A stretch of DNA of 64,000 nt from Actinostola sp. cb2023 (lineage: Eukaryota; Cnidaria; Anthozoa; Actiniaria; Actinostolidae): positions 248,001 to 312,000 of the forward strand of contig JAUJYZ010000929.1 in assembly GCA_033675265.1 (NCBI GenBank), written 5' to 3'. A program made the position numbers and the translations under genes. The notes under the pieces are model-generated. The model had not been told where the DNA came from and searched no databases. It saw nothing but the letters and a program-made list of their open reading frames with translations. Numbering within the stretch: position 1 is the stretch's first letter; each line of letters opens with the position of its first letter. Shown piece by piece: positions 32,270 to 44,200 of this stretch.

Positions 32270-33927
32270 CTCCAGGATATATGGAAAGCATTGACTGCAT
32301 ATGCCCCAGGGTCGGGTTGATATGAGACATATCGTTTACATTTATAATTTATTCTAGATGCAAATAGGTCAATATCTGGCTTCAAGTGACTCTCAGCCAT
32401 AGCCTCTTGAAACATTTGAGGATTTAGGCTCCATTCAGTCTCCCTACGGGTTTTTCGCGATTCTGCATCAGCAACTATGTTGTCTATCCCTGCAATATGA
32501 GATACAGTTATCCAGACGTTATGTGATATACACCACTCCCAAATTTTAATGACTAATCTATTGATATCATTTGAGTGGCATGTTCCCATATGGTTTATAC
32601 AAGCCACTGCAGTTGTGTTATCAACAAGGACATTGATAGATTTCTCTAATATCTTATCTGAGAATGACTGTAAGGCTAGGAAAACTGCCTTTGTCTCTAG
32701 ATAGTTTATGTGGTGTTCTGCTTCTGTTGGTGTCCAGCATCCGCCTGTGGGGATACCCTGTAATGTGCACCCCAACCCTGTTTTTGAGGCATCAGTAGTC
32801 ATAGTGATTTGTGATATACCACGACTGACTGGATTGTATGCTGTCTCAACAGACTCTATCCACCATTTAAGGTCATTCTTTCCTTCAGGTGATAGCGACA
32901 TAGGGCTGTCAAATTTACCCTTATTCTTTTTAAGAGCCTGGGTTTTATCTATTTCAATCCACCTGTAATGAAGTAGTCCATACATTACTTCAGGGAAACT
33001 GGAGGTTAGTAATCCTAAGACTTTTGCTACCTCCCTTATTGATGGTACAGCAGCTACTAAGAGCTGTTGGCAGGCATCTTTAACTTTAAGTGCTTTCTCA
33101 GGCGTAAGAGAGATTCTCATGGAAATTGTGTCTAAAAGGAATCCCAGAAAGACAAGCCTTTGTGTTGGAATCAAAATGGATTTCTCAGGGTGCACAACAA
33201 ACCCTAATTTGTTCAACAGCGTAACTGTATCAATAATATTTTGTACACAATCATTATAACTATCAGCTTGTAAATATGAGTCATCAATGTAAGCAACCGA
33301 CAAATGTCCCATTTGCCTTAGTGTAGAGTATACAGGCTTAAGGAGTTTCGTAAATTTCCTTGGGCAGAAAGCCAGACCGTTAGGAAAGCATGTAAATTGG
33401 TACAAATTGCCCCTCCATGAAAACTTTAGGTACTTATGGTCCTGTTTATCAATAGAAACCGAGTAATATGCATCCTTTAGATCTATCGATGCCATGTAAC
33501 AGCCCGGTTTCATCATTTCAACTGCGGTCCATACCGTATCCATTTTAAAATGATGATGATAAATTACATATTGATTCAGTGATTTCAAGTTCAAAATCAT
33601 ACGATATGATCCATCTTTTTTCGGACGTAAAAATATAGTTGAAATAAATTCATTCTGTTCATGCGTGGTCTGCTTAATTACTCCTTTCTGGAGCAATGCA
33701 AGAACCTCTGAATCAATAAATTGCCCTTCCTTTGAGGACCAAGTCGGTTGAAATGGAGGGCTAATCTGTATGGGAGTATGGGTAAACTCAATTCGTTGCC
33801 CAGAGACGGTTTCCAGAATTTCTGGATCAGAGGTCAGTGCTCTCCATTGATCAACATGGTTGGGAAGCTGACCAGACTGAAAATGTTTTGTCTTAAACCT
33901 GTAGTACTCCACAATAAACGGTAGCAT
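32251..33927 (-). CDS. DIRS reverse transcriptase-RNase H
   Basis: 558 codons from Met 33927, with 5' extension possible. RT motifs: FLRPKKDGSYRMILNLKSLN, SIDLKDAYYSVSI, the catalytic AYIDDSYLQ, and FLGFLLDTISM. RNase H: TTDASKTGLGCTLQG (D), YLETKAVFLALQSF (E), VDNTTAVACIN (D). The last five residues and the stop come from the inserted transposon; the true C-terminus continues at about 30403-30160 on the other side. Copies element RNA in the cytoplasm or nucleus. Confidence 0.92.
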   Translation of the reverse strand: MLPFIVEYYRFKTKHFQSGQLPNHVDQWRALTSDPEILETVSGQRIEFTHTPIQISPPFQPTWSSKEGQFIDSEVLALLQKGVIKQTTHEQNEFISTIFLRPKKDGSYRMILNLKSLNQYVIYHHHFKMDTVWTAVEMMKPGCYMASIDLKDAYYSVSIDKQDHKYLKFSWRGNLYQFTCFPNGLAFCPRKFTKLLKPVYSTLRQMGHLSVAYIDDSYLQADSYNDCVQNIIDTVTLLNKLGFVVHPEKSILIPTQRLVFLGFLLDTISMRISLTPEKALKVKDACQQLLVAAVPSIREVAKVLGLLTSSFPEVMYGLLHYRWIEIDKTQALKKNKGKFDSPMSLSPEGKNDLKWWIESVETAYNPVSRGISQITMTTDASKTGLGCTLQGIPTGGCWTPTEAEHHINYLETKAVFLALQSFSDKILEKSINVLVDNTTAVACINHMGTCHSNDINRLVIKIWEWCISHNVWITVSHIAGIDNIVADAESRKTRRETEWSLNPQMFQEAMAESHLKPDIDLFASRINYKCKRYVSYQPDPGAYAVNAFHISWRLCARC

Positions 33928-33977
33928 TGAGCTAAACTCGCTTACCTCAAGCTGTGGTAGTTCATCAACAACGGGTT

Positions 33978-35034
33978 CTACTTCCTCTGTTGTTGATCGG
34001 CACGTTTCGTGCGAGGATAAAATGCCTTGTTGAAGTTGTTCTGCCGACTCTGTGTCGGCGTCGCTCGGGCTAAAAAAGGCCTGTTAGTGTTGTTGTTTTG
34101 TCTAAACCCATGGCCATGGCCACGTTGGCTATATCCTCCTCCTCGACCGTAATAATTACGTCTTTGATGGTACTGTGAGGAAGGACTGACGGTATTTCCA
34201 ATCTTGTTGGTAGCTTTAATGTGAGTCAACTGTGTTTGTAGCTCGTCTCCGAACAAGAGCTCTGTCACGGGCACGTTTGCAGAGCAAAGGTCGCCATAGT
34301 CCTTGTGCAGGTTTGGTTTGATGTCTTCGCGACGAAGCTGGGAAATCTCAAAGCTGGCATGGACTAGTAAAGTGATAGCATCCGTGGTCATTACCACGAG
34401 CTCGTTAAAATCTTTGGCGAAGCTTTTGTCAGCTTTAGCTCTCAATTTTAGCAGTAAATCAGAGGATTTCACTGCAATATGGCCAACCTTGGTTAGGTTG
34501 GTCTGAAGGCGGGAAAATTTTAGGTCTTTCCCTCGAGCCTGTCTTGGAAGCTTGCTCCATATTTCCTCGTTAACTTTAGGAACAATTACTTTACCACAGT
34601 TTACTGGGCGATTATATTTCTCTACTTTTTCTTTCAATTGCTCATCGCTAAGTTTGTGTAGCCAGCTTTTGTTGGCGACGTTCGCCAGTTTTTCAGAGAC
34701 GGGTTCAGCTGTTCGCTCGGTCTCGTCCAGTGACTGCACAATATCATCCAGCAAGCTGTCCTGACTGTCAGATATTTCAGTTTCGTCTTCTCCCTCAGAT
34801 AGAAGTGCATCTACATCACTGGAGACGCCTGGTTCAGGCGATTGGCGTGCTTTTTTAGCGGCAGCTTCTGCCTTATTCGTCATTGTGAAGTCGTTTGAGC
34901 GATTCGCTCATTTCACTCATGTTGTTGTTTAAACTAGTCAACATCTTGATCAAAAGGTTTCCTTGTGGTTGATCTTCATGAGTTCCCTCTTCGAGAAGCT
35001 CAGTTTCTTCCTCTGGTGAAAGGTTTTTAGTCAT
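33978..35034 (-). CDS. DIRS gag-like protein, one frameshift
   Basis: The 301-codon frame 34883-33978 is acidic at first (DALLSEGEDETEISDSQDS) and ends in an Arg/Gly/Asn-rich tail (YYGRGGGYSQRGHGHGFR) typical of RNA binding. Upstream, Met 35034 starts a 51-codon frame (NLSPEEETELLEE, LTSLNNNMSEMSESLKR) like the N-terminus of other DIRS gag proteins. It stops at TAA overlapping the second start (ATGACGAATAA), so one base shifts the frame near 34880. The shift is genuine or an indel error. No classical zinc knuckle. Confidence 0.8.
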
Positions 35035-35120
35035 AATCGGTAGTAAATCAAGCGGCCAACTTTCGCCGGCCGAACTGTTCGATAACCGAATGCAACTGAC
35101 TGTTCGCTTTCCATGTGCTC

Positions 35121-35165
35121 TCTCACGTGACTTCGTAGCGACTTAGACCAATGACGAAGTAGAAT
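35121..35165 (-). repeat. DIRS inverted terminal repeat, upstream end
   Basis: Perfect complement of 29042-29086. Confidence 0.9.
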
Positions 35166-35584
35166 CAACATTTACTTGATTATTAAAGCGGCATGTGCTT
35201 CAACACATAGCCAATATTATTCCAACACTGGATGTTGTGTTCATTTCCTGGCCCAGCAAACAGAGCTAAGCCCTGACAACAATTTTACGCGGGAAGCGGA
35301 CTTGTTGCACATTCAGGGGAATGCATAAATAGCAGTATTTAAAAATACCGGAAATAAAACCGAATAATAACATTACATAATGTTTAAAGGCCGCCGTCCA
35401 GTCCGAATTGGAGGCCTTTGAACTACTTCTAAAACGAATTTTAAAATTATTCGGGAGGAATTTTGTTTATTGAAATGGCAATAGTTTTGTATTTGTTTAT
35501 TCAAAAAACAATATTCAATGACGCATTAAGAGAATGCCAAGATAAAGGTAAATCAAATTCCGTGATACCCATCGAACTGCCTGA

Positions 35585-35637
35585 TGGCATAGTGGTAAGT
35601 GGTAAGTAAAGCAATGGAGTGTTCGGTGTTCGAATCC
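35585..35637 (+). other. tRNA-like Pol III box A and box B
   Basis: TGGCATAGTGG (35585-35595) fits the box A consensus TRGYNNARNNG. GTGTTCGAATCC (35626-35637) fits box B with one difference. The spacing suits a tRNA or a tRNA-derived SINE head, but the flanks do not pair into an acceptor stem. Probably a SINE or tRNA relic. Confidence 0.42.
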
Positions 35638-35936
35638 CCGCCGTATCGAGTTTATGAAATTATTAAATGCGTTTTTTAAGCAGATAAAAATCATGCATTC
35701 CCAGTTTTTTAAGACAAATAACATGTTACTTGTGTCTAAGTTTAATTTGAAATAGTATTTCCTGTCAGAAATTCAGTTATTGATTTATATAATATTTCTA
35801 TTCCAAGGACTTGAACTGATATTTCCAGTCCTAGAACTTGAAATAAAATTTCAAAATACTCTAGAGCGGACTTGAAACCATTCCAAAGTGACTCAAGAGC
35901 GGACTTTCCGGGGTATCCAGTTCCATCATGTGACCA

Positions 35937-36276
35937 AATTCACCGATTGGCCCCTAGAGCTCACGTGGTGTACTTCATGTTACTGTCACCAAAATGTTCG
36001 TACATTGTCTGTGAATTGCCGTACAAACGCACTAACATTTGTACAGTTTATCGACTCGATTTAGTTTTTCGATCCTCTAAATATTAGCAAAATCTCGTTT
36101 ATCAACCTTAGTTAAAATAGTTTTGCTAATATTTAGAGAATCGAAAAACTAAATCGAGTCGATAAACTGTACAAAGGTTAGTGCGTTTGTACGGCAATTC
36201 ACGGAAAATGTACGAACATTTTGGTGACAGTAACATGAAGTACACCACGTGAGCTCTAGGGGCCAATCGGTGAATT
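35937..36276. repeat. Foldback element
   Basis: Near-perfect palindrome of 340 bases: arms of about 150 beginning AATTCACCGATTGG and a loop near 36086-36119. Contains CACGTGG and CTAGAGCTCACGTGG. Not coding. Confidence 0.85.
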
Positions 36277-36299
36277 GAGGGCACCTGGTTGGCTGTTTA

Positions 36300-37030
36300 C
36301 CTCATGAATAATTAATGAGTTTTTGAAATATATTACAACCTTCGCATCCCCTTGTGTCAGTTCATTCGAAGACTACTCAGAGTACAGCGCGCAGAGGCAC
36401 CCAACCGTCCAAGACTGGTTCAACAGCCTACACACAAATGTAACGTAGTACAGTTTAAAATATTGTATTGCATGATTTTGTAATTTGGGAAACTCAATCT
36501 AAGCTAACCAAGAATTATTGTCATTGAATGCATTGATTATGATTGAAACTTAAACTGGCTGGCTCTTTGATAATCCTAACTGTTTCAGTTACGTACATTT
36601 ATGATCAAACAATATCACATTTTGCTTAGCGATGGGTTTTCCAAAGTATCCAAAATACCATTCATGGAATGAAAAGAAATACAAATATTCTAAATGGCAC
36701 TTTATTTGTTTGCATTAGATAGTTTATATAAACATTTCATTTCAACTGAGCTAGTCACCCTTAGACAACAAGGGTGTGATGCCAGAAAATCACGGGAGTT
36801 ACTATTTAATTTGCGCAATTCATGTACGTGTAACCTCGAATAACTGATTGAAGTCAATACGCTTAGGCCCCGTTCACACGGTAGCGGACGAATTTTTAAC
36901 TGTTAAAAAAGTTGTATGTTTAGGCGTTCCGTTCACACGGAACTGTGCTATCCGGCCAAAAATGATTTACAAAATGTTATACAATTAAAGAGACGGTTAC
37001 GGTGTGTACTGGTCAACCGTATGAACGGGC
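36300..37030. other. No gene seen
   Basis: AT-rich, stops throughout. A GTTCACACGG word occurs twice (36871, 36930). Confidence 0.4.
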
Positions 37031-37038
37031 CCTTAGGC

Positions 37039-37225
37039 TATAAATAAAAGACTCCCGTGCTTCGTCTAGCATCGCAGCTCTAATACTTTTGCATTGGGAC
37101 GTACAACACTGAACTGAAGTATGAAGTCTGTAACGATAGATGCGGGTTTACGTGACGTCGTCATTGAAGCGCTGAAAATGAAAAGATCAAGAGGAACTGT
37201 CAGCCATTGGGAATATTGGCAGTAG
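37039..37225 (+). other. TATA box and short first-exon candidate
   Basis: TATAAATAA at 37039-37047 is followed 74 bases later by ATG 37121 and 34 codons (VTIDAGLRDVVIEALKMKRS, then SHWEYWQ). A possible GTAGGT donor lies at 37222. No downstream exon was recognised. Weak candidate. Confidence 0.25.
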
Positions 37226-37289
37226 GTAGAACAACATGTTTAGTTTATAAAATGTCGAATTTTGTGTCGATTGTTTCAATAATAATTAT

Positions 37290-37299
37290 AATAATAATA

Positions 37300-37334
<35 letters not shown>

Positions 37335-37336
37335 GG
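37290..37336. repeat. (AAT)n microsatellite
   Basis: About 15 AAT/ATA triplets. Similar tracts occur at about 41229-41290 and 50503-50522. Confidence 0.9.
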
Positions 37337-37384
37337 TTTTAGGAGCACTATATATAATCCTCTTACAAATAATAATAACAACTA

Positions 37385-38400
37385 GACCTTGTAAACAAGG
37401 TACACTCATGCCCTGTTGGGATTGAGCTAGTGCACATGAAAGAGTAATATGGTTGAAGAATTGGGATCCTGTGGGAATGTGGATTTCGAAGGCCGTGGCC
37501 GGAGTTTGTATATGAGTTTGATTTTCACTTCTAGAAAAGCGCCTCCCTTTTGTGCCTTGTTCTTTAAATACTTACTACAAATAAAGATTGATTGCTATTT
37601 GAGGGTTTGAGGCGTATGTAGTGGGTTATCGCGTAAAATTGCCCAAGAAATCAGGTCATGACCATGTTTTTGGTTGAATGACAAAGATAAAACATTTCAA
37701 TAATTTAAAAACATTATGAAAACCAATCCTGTATATTTTCGCCTAAAAGACCGCAGAATTTGCAAGTTCAAGCGATAATATTTTTAATTAGTGCCCAGTC
37801 CCCATTCGGCCAATCCTCTTGGATTCTCAGCCTTTTTCATTCAAATTTAATCGATCATCTAAGGGAGTCTGGGACCAGAAAACTTGGTTTCCCTGTGGAA
37901 CAGAGGTTTGGCTACCAAATTTTCAAAATGGCCGAAGGTCTCGGGTTTTCACTATCTGCTCTCGAGTTCTCCCAAACTTCCCCTCGGTTTGCATAAGCCT
38001 GTGCAGACACGGAAAACGTTTTTGATTTCTTAAATGCGCCATTCTTCTTCCGATTCTACTATTAAAAAAATCGCATGATCGGCCGGCAGCAGGATGATAA
38101 CAATGTTTTTCAGTAGTTGTTTGCCTTTTATTTCCCGTGATAGCGACTCTTTCTCTTGGAGCTTATTTATATTTGTCTTATTTATCAAAAGTAAAGACGC
38201 GTTCGAAGTTCTTGTATTTTTTATTGGCCGTGAGCTCTTACGGTGAAAGGAGAGACTGGTGATTTATGCTATTGTACGAAAAATCCCGGATGTGACATCC
38301 AATTTTACGCGATGTTCGGGTCGGTTGGGTATCGAGTTGTTTTCGCCTGACCTCAACTGAACTGAGACGTAGCACAGCAACAACAAACTAGTCACTACTT
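37385..38400. repeat. Dispersed repeat, copy B
   Basis: Same ordered blocks as 4430-4790 (GGCCGTGGCCGGAGTTTGTA, then GGGTCGGTTG and ACGTAGCACAGCAACAACA), here with about 700 extra bases between them (37630-38320). No coding frame recognised. Confidence 0.6.
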
Positions 38401-38507
38401 TAAACTGTCATTTAAAAAAGTTGTTTTTAGTGCTTATTCAAAAGAACTGACATAATCAAGTCGAGTTTTGGATCGAAACACACAGAAATAACAGTACTTA
38501 TATAAAA

Positions 38508-38660
38508 TAATACAAAGACTATAAAAGCTATAAGAACTAAAATACAAAGACTATAAAAGCTAAGAACTAAAATACAAAGACTATGAAAGCTAAGAAGTAA
38601 AATACAACTACGGTACTATAAAAGCAGTAACTAACAACTAAAATACAAAGACTATAAAAT
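38508..38660. repeat. Tandem repeat of about 33 bp
   Basis: Four to five units like AATACAAAGACTATAAAAGC plus TAAGAACTA. Further unit fragments at 38972 and 39143 show the array was split by later insertions. Confidence 0.75.
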
Positions 38661-38661
38661 C

Positions 38662-38967
38662 CAAGGGCCTGATTCGTTGGAGTTTTGCCTTCCTCGCCAT
38701 TTTGTTTCTTGTTATTGCTGAATAAGCTAAAATATTATCAATTGTTTGCTTCCTACGAAGCATATATAGATGTAATAGTCCATGAAGCTGAAGCAGTAAA
38801 GAAAAAAAATATTCCAAACTGAAGTAATAATACAGATAATATTTTACGGCGCGGAGCCTCAATTGACCGGGCGCCATTTTGTATAAACAAATTAAAAGCA
38901 AGTTTCGCGCCAAACTTTCGCGCGAAGACTTGGACCGGGCTGGCCCATGTCTTCATTGTCAGGCCCT
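38662..38967. repeat. Short TIR insertion in the tandem repeat
   Basis: Short inverted ends (AGGGCCTGA / TCAGGCCCT) bound a segment that interrupts the 33-bp array. MITE candidate. Confidence 0.45.
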
Positions 38968-39631
38968 AAGATCTAAAATACAACTACGGTGCTATAAGTA
39001 GAGGTAATCATACGGTTTCGAGAAATCGTATGATTACCAATTAATAATATTCATGAAAAAAAAGTAATTTGCACTGCAGTGCAAATTAAAGATAATTGCT
39101 CTAAGCCAATCAGAATCGAGTATTTTTTTCATGTATATTATTAAAGCAGTAACTAACAACTAAAATATGTTTGCCATGAATACTGCATCCAATAAACTCC
39201 CCTCCCCCAAGCCCTCCCTCACACACACGCTTTGTTGCATGTTCCATGTTACATGGACCCGGTTGGGCCTGGGGAAGTACAGACGTCATGCTAATGAACA
39301 GTCCCTTATTCGACAGAAGAGAAGATGGAGAAAGTTTTATATGAAAGCAAAGAAACGGACATATCAATGTCATATAAAATATAAATACATTCACCCTGTG
39401 AAGGGTGAATGTATGAATAAATCATTGATTGAATGAATGATGAAGAGTAAATATTAAATGAGTAAAGAAACAAATAAGCAAATAGGCACGTAAATACAGT
39501 GATTCCAATAAAGCTGGGCACTACTAATTAGCTGACAGTGTATATTAGATGCAAAGGAACAAAAGAAAACAAAATAGTGTGTATTGGTGTAATTAGTAAT
39601 GCCCAGGTTTATTCAAATCACAAAGCAATGC

Positions 39632-39875
39632 ATGTACCATGTGATAACCAGTCTACTTACTTTATGCTGTTATGTACCATGTGATAAACAGTCTACTTAC
39701 TTTATGCTGTTATGTACCATGTGATAAACAGTCTACTTACTTTATGCTGTTATGTACCATGTGATAAACAGTATACTTACTTTATGCTGTTATGTACCAT
39801 GTGATAACCAGTCTACTTATTTTATGCTGTTATGTACCATGTGATAAACAGTCTACTTACTTTATGCGGTTATGT
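39632..39875. repeat. 40-bp minisatellite, six units
   Basis: ATGTACCATGTGATAA recurs exactly every 40 bases from 39632 (39672, 39712, 39752, 39792, 39832). Units differ by one or two bases. Confidence 0.92.
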
Positions 39876-39989
39876 TAAGATGCTTTGCTGGATTTTAAAT
39901 TGTTAATCATTTCGTCTGGTAAGTAGAAGAATTCTGTTTTAGTACATCGACTATATACTGACGACAGTAGCAAAAATGGCGCAGCAAAG

Positions 39990-40550
39990 AGTATACGCCT
40001 TATGCACGAGTGCTGATTTTCGAGATCAGAATACTAGAATCTGTCACATAAAAATAACCACTGCCATCTGAAAAAGCAATTATTCATCAATGTTTTTGGA
40101 AAAGTTCAAAAGTATTGGATACGATCCCGCGAAGATATCGTAAATTACATTTATAGAGTTTAGTATGGGATTTTGCCATCATGCGTACACAGCCTCGTTC
40201 TGATGTATTTTCATAATTAAAAATGTTCATAACTCGCAAGGACATGTCATTTCGCCCTAAAACTTTTACACTTATCTTATATAAATCTCTTCTTTTAGTG
40301 GAACGTGTTAAACTTTGAAATTAAGCAATTTGGAAAATTGATGTACATCAAAACGAGGCTGCGTACGCGTGACGGCAAAATCCCATACTAAATTCTATAA
40401 ATGTCGTTTACGATATCTTCGCGGGATCGTATCCAATACTTTTGAAATTTTCCAAAAATATTGATGAATAATGGCAGTGGTTATTTTTATGTCAAAAGAT
40501 TCTAGTATTCTGATCTCGAAAATCAGCACTCGTGCATAAGGCGTATTCGT
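39990..40550. repeat. Foldback element
   Basis: Arms of about 200 bases (left 39993-40215, right 40330-40548) carry ACGCCTTATGCACGAGTGCT at the outer ends and GATATCTTCGCGGGATCGTA-type sequence inside. The left arm has a 14-base segment absent from the right. Confidence 0.8.
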
Positions 40551-40669
40551 CAAGCTACAACACAACACAGTTGCCGTTTATCGAAACGAATTAAAGGCTG
40601 GGTTCAAATTGCGACAACAATTAAACCATTGCGAGGAAAAGAAATAGAAAAGGGAAATCATCAACTTAC

Positions 40670-41225
40670 AGTTTGAGTACGCGACAAATAATAAAGATCA
40701 TTATGAGTAGAGCAAGGACTAGTACAGAGATACCAACTGCCACTAGCACGACAATCCTGTCGTACTCGTCAAGGGCTGTAAAAAAAACCAATTATTAAAA
40801 CAACATCAATACGTACAGGCACAAGAGCGATTATAATAATAATAATAATACCAGAAAGTAAAAAGTACTCCTAGATTTTAAGGCGAAATTTCTTTCGTAA
40901 TTTGTAACTTCACATGTGAAATTTCAGTGTTGTCATGGCGATTCTTCTTCTTCCAAAACAAAATGGCGTCGAGATTTTCTAGTGGAGGAAAACGAAATTT
41001 CAATGTTAAAAGCAACAATACGAAAAAAGAACACCGATAACTGGTGGTAATTTGTTCAAAACTGGCGGAGTGAACAATATGTTGAGAAAATACCAACAAG
41101 TCACGAACCTTACACTTCCGTAAATTTGGGAGTAATTTGTACTTTAATATATATTTTTTAATTATAATAATCATCATCATCATACTATAATAACTTTATT
41201 TCTCAAAACAAATTACAAATATAAG

Positions 41226-41275
<50 letters not shown>

Positions 41276-44200
41276 TTAATAATAATAACACTTTATTTAA
41301 TGAGGATGTAACAGATAAAGCTATGCTTTTTTCCAATCTGGTCCTCCTAGGTAAAATTGGTAATCAAACGGTAACTCGTGAAATTTGGGATAAATTTCAC
41401 TGGTGTTTGTCGAAACCCCAGTCGATTATCAAAATAATAACACACCTACAAAAAATACTCGTTTCTGATTGGCTGATTGACTGTGGATTTTTTCTTAATA
41501 CCGTGCAATTAATTAATTGCACGGTATTAAGAAAATTGCACATGTGCTATTTTATTATTTGTGGTTGTGATTGTGCTACGAGCGAGTTGCTACTATAAAG
41601 AAACTCATATTTTTTGTAGGTGTGTTATTAATAGGAAATACCACTTAGTTCTCGAAGTATAGGAAATACCACAGTTCGAGAAGAATTAATGAAAAATACC
41701 ACTTGTATTTGATGAAATTTTTTCATTAATTCTTCTCGAACTGTGGTATTTCCTATACTAATTTCACTCGTTACCATTTGATTATACGTATACTAATAAT
41801 AATTTATTAATTTCTGTAGATCATTTTTCATTTTCGATCATAATTGCAAAAATAGGCACACTATGTAGGGAAAGTTTTATGTCACGGAGGGAAGGGTGTT
41901 TCTTCAAGGTAAAAATCACTCTAAAATATACCAAACTAGATGCTCTTCTAGCGTGAAGTCGGACTTCTAAATGAAATGTAGCCTATTTGAACTAAATATA
42001 GATATCTTAGTGTGATTATTGCGTGACTCGGTAGAACATGCTTTCCTTGCAATTTCAGTACTGCGATTTCACAAACTCAGCGAATCATGAATAACAACGA
42101 CATAGTTTATTTGGTACCATAAATATATATCCATACAAATAGCATATATATAAACTAGACATCGCAGAGTGATTAAAGTGTAAATATGGGTTTACCTCGG
42201 CTCGGTCTCTGAAAACCAACTCACTTCGTTTGAAGTTCGAAAGATCTCTAAACCCTTTGCAGTACTGGTAGTACTGGATTGATATTAAAATCCATATCTC
42301 TATGAATTATTGTGGTTATTTTGAAAACAAGACGACACATAACCTTCCTAGCTCCAACAAGGTTTGTGAAGAAGTGAATTCTCGTGTTGATAAACCATGT
42401 TGTTAGAGCCTTCGGTGATTATCTTAGCCGCCGGCACAGGGCGCATGCGCTGTAGAACCCAGTTGGCGATTTGAGGTCAACGACCAAGAACGGAGTGCAT
42501 TTTTAGAGTCGGAGCTTCTAATAATACTCGCGTATTCAAGCCCGACGGAGCACGCTTTCTTCTCTGACGGTTTTGTTTGCTTTATCTGTGTTTATCCAGT
42601 AAGCTTTTAAATATTATTAATATTATCAAAAGATCTGTAGCTTTGCTATTTTTAATTAATTCTAAGTTTCATACCCTACCCCTACTAGTCGAGTATAGAA
42701 AGACCCCCCCCCCCCCCCCCCCCCCCCGTATTTCCGAACCTTAACGTAGCCTCGCATACAATAGAGTACCGAAGTGATGACGTCATAAAAATAAAATGTT
42801 CGCTTTATCAACTTAAGATCACTAATTTCGAAAGAACATCAATAAAGAAGCTTACATTCCAAATTTGAGAGCAATCCGTTAAATATCGGCTGAGATATGG
42901 CCAGTTGAATATATAATTTTCCACCACAAATCACTGTAATTTCGGCTTGGTTCGTAATGTTATGCTGTCAAATTTGGCATGTAAGCTTCTTTTTTAATGT
43001 TCTTTCAAAATCGAGGATCGAAAGTTGATAAAGCGAAGAATGAAAATTTCGTGACGTCACAATTCCACAGACGCCACATCGTTCGTTGTGCTATCGAATT
43101 GCGTGTTTGTACTTATGAACAAGTGAGGCTCTGGATTAGACAAACAATGACAATATTTATTTCGATCTGGTTAGCGTTAATAGGCTTGTATATTGTCAAG
43201 ATGGGTCCACTAGATCTAATGATTAAACAGTGACAACAAACGGCTTGGTAAGATAAAGAACGGAGCTGTGATTAATGATCAATCCATTGACAAAAGTGAA
43301 AATCTAACCACAGGTAGCCCAAGCTCACCATTTGAAGCTTTATATAGATATTATGCAATGTAAATTTATTAAAAATCGAAAATACGATAAATCGTTTTTT
43401 AAATGATTGTAGTTGTTCTTTTTGAGTTTATTTAACTTTGCGGAAAATCTGGTGTCGCTACGATTAAAACTAAGCGAGTTATAGCTGTAAAATTCAAACA
43501 GCTATAACTCGCTTAGTTTTAATCGTAGCGATACTAGATTTTCCGCAAAGTTAAATAAACTCACAAAGAACAACTACAATCATTTTAAAAACGATATATC
43601 GTATTTTCGATTTTTAATAAATTTACACTGCATAATCTCTATATAAAGCTTGAAATGGCGAGCTTGGGCTACCTGTGATCTAACAGCATCCATATATCAT
43701 ATACATTATTAAAGTAATAATAATAAAAATATAATACGCTATTATTTCTATTCACTCTCCAGAGTGCAAATAAGTTGTACGTCTTTGATATAGTTATAGT
43801 TATTGTTCCGATTTTTATTTATTAATTGAAACTAAACGTCAGTACTGCATATTCATATACACCTAATTTCAAAAACGTTGTCCAAATAGCCAAATACGAA
43901 TTCATTCAAAAAGACAAAAGAAACAGTTCAGCTTGAGTACACTTCTTTTGTCTTTTAATGAAATCCTATTTGGCTTTTTTGATTATTATTGGACAACGTT
44001 TTTGAAATTAGGTGTATATATAAATCCGTGGCACTTTCCGATATTTCGATTTTCTATATTTCTCTCAAATTCGAAATAGGTAAATACTATTCATTTGCTA
44101 TCCAAGTGAATGTCTAATCAATCGTACAATAAAGTAAAACATCAGAACAGATTCTTATTTTTCATGTTAAAACACAGTCTTTGTATTGTCTTATTGTCTA

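Larger units (their letters stand above)
29042..35165 (-). mobile_element. DIRS-like retrotransposon split by a DNA transposon
   Basis: Perfect 45-base inverted terminal repeats (29042-29086 and 35121-35165; outer end ATTCTACTTCGTCATTGGTC) bound the element. Minus-strand order: gag-like (35034-33978), RT-RNase H (33927 onward), tyrosine recombinase (30160-29171). Inverted terminal repeats with RT-RH plus a YR are diagnostic of DIRS elements. A 1.86-kb transposon (30411-32269) interrupts the RNase H / YR junction. Apart from that and a one-base gag shift the frames are open, so the copy was recently active. Confidence 0.9.

Noticed and set aside
32708..34764. Plus-strand frames of 67-86 codons
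   Set aside because: Antisense shadows of the DIRS RT and gag genes.
37760..38025. Overlapping plus frames of 68-78 codons
   Set aside because: They lie within the extra segment of dispersed repeat copy B and show no motif.
39632..39875. CRISPR-like array
   Set aside because: Units are contiguous 40-base tandem copies with no unique spacers, in a eukaryotic genome.
42185..42300. Possible minus exon (YCKGFRDLSNF) with a GTAAAC donor
   Set aside because: Phase does not fit the flanking phase-1 introns of the membrane gene and no domain is seen.
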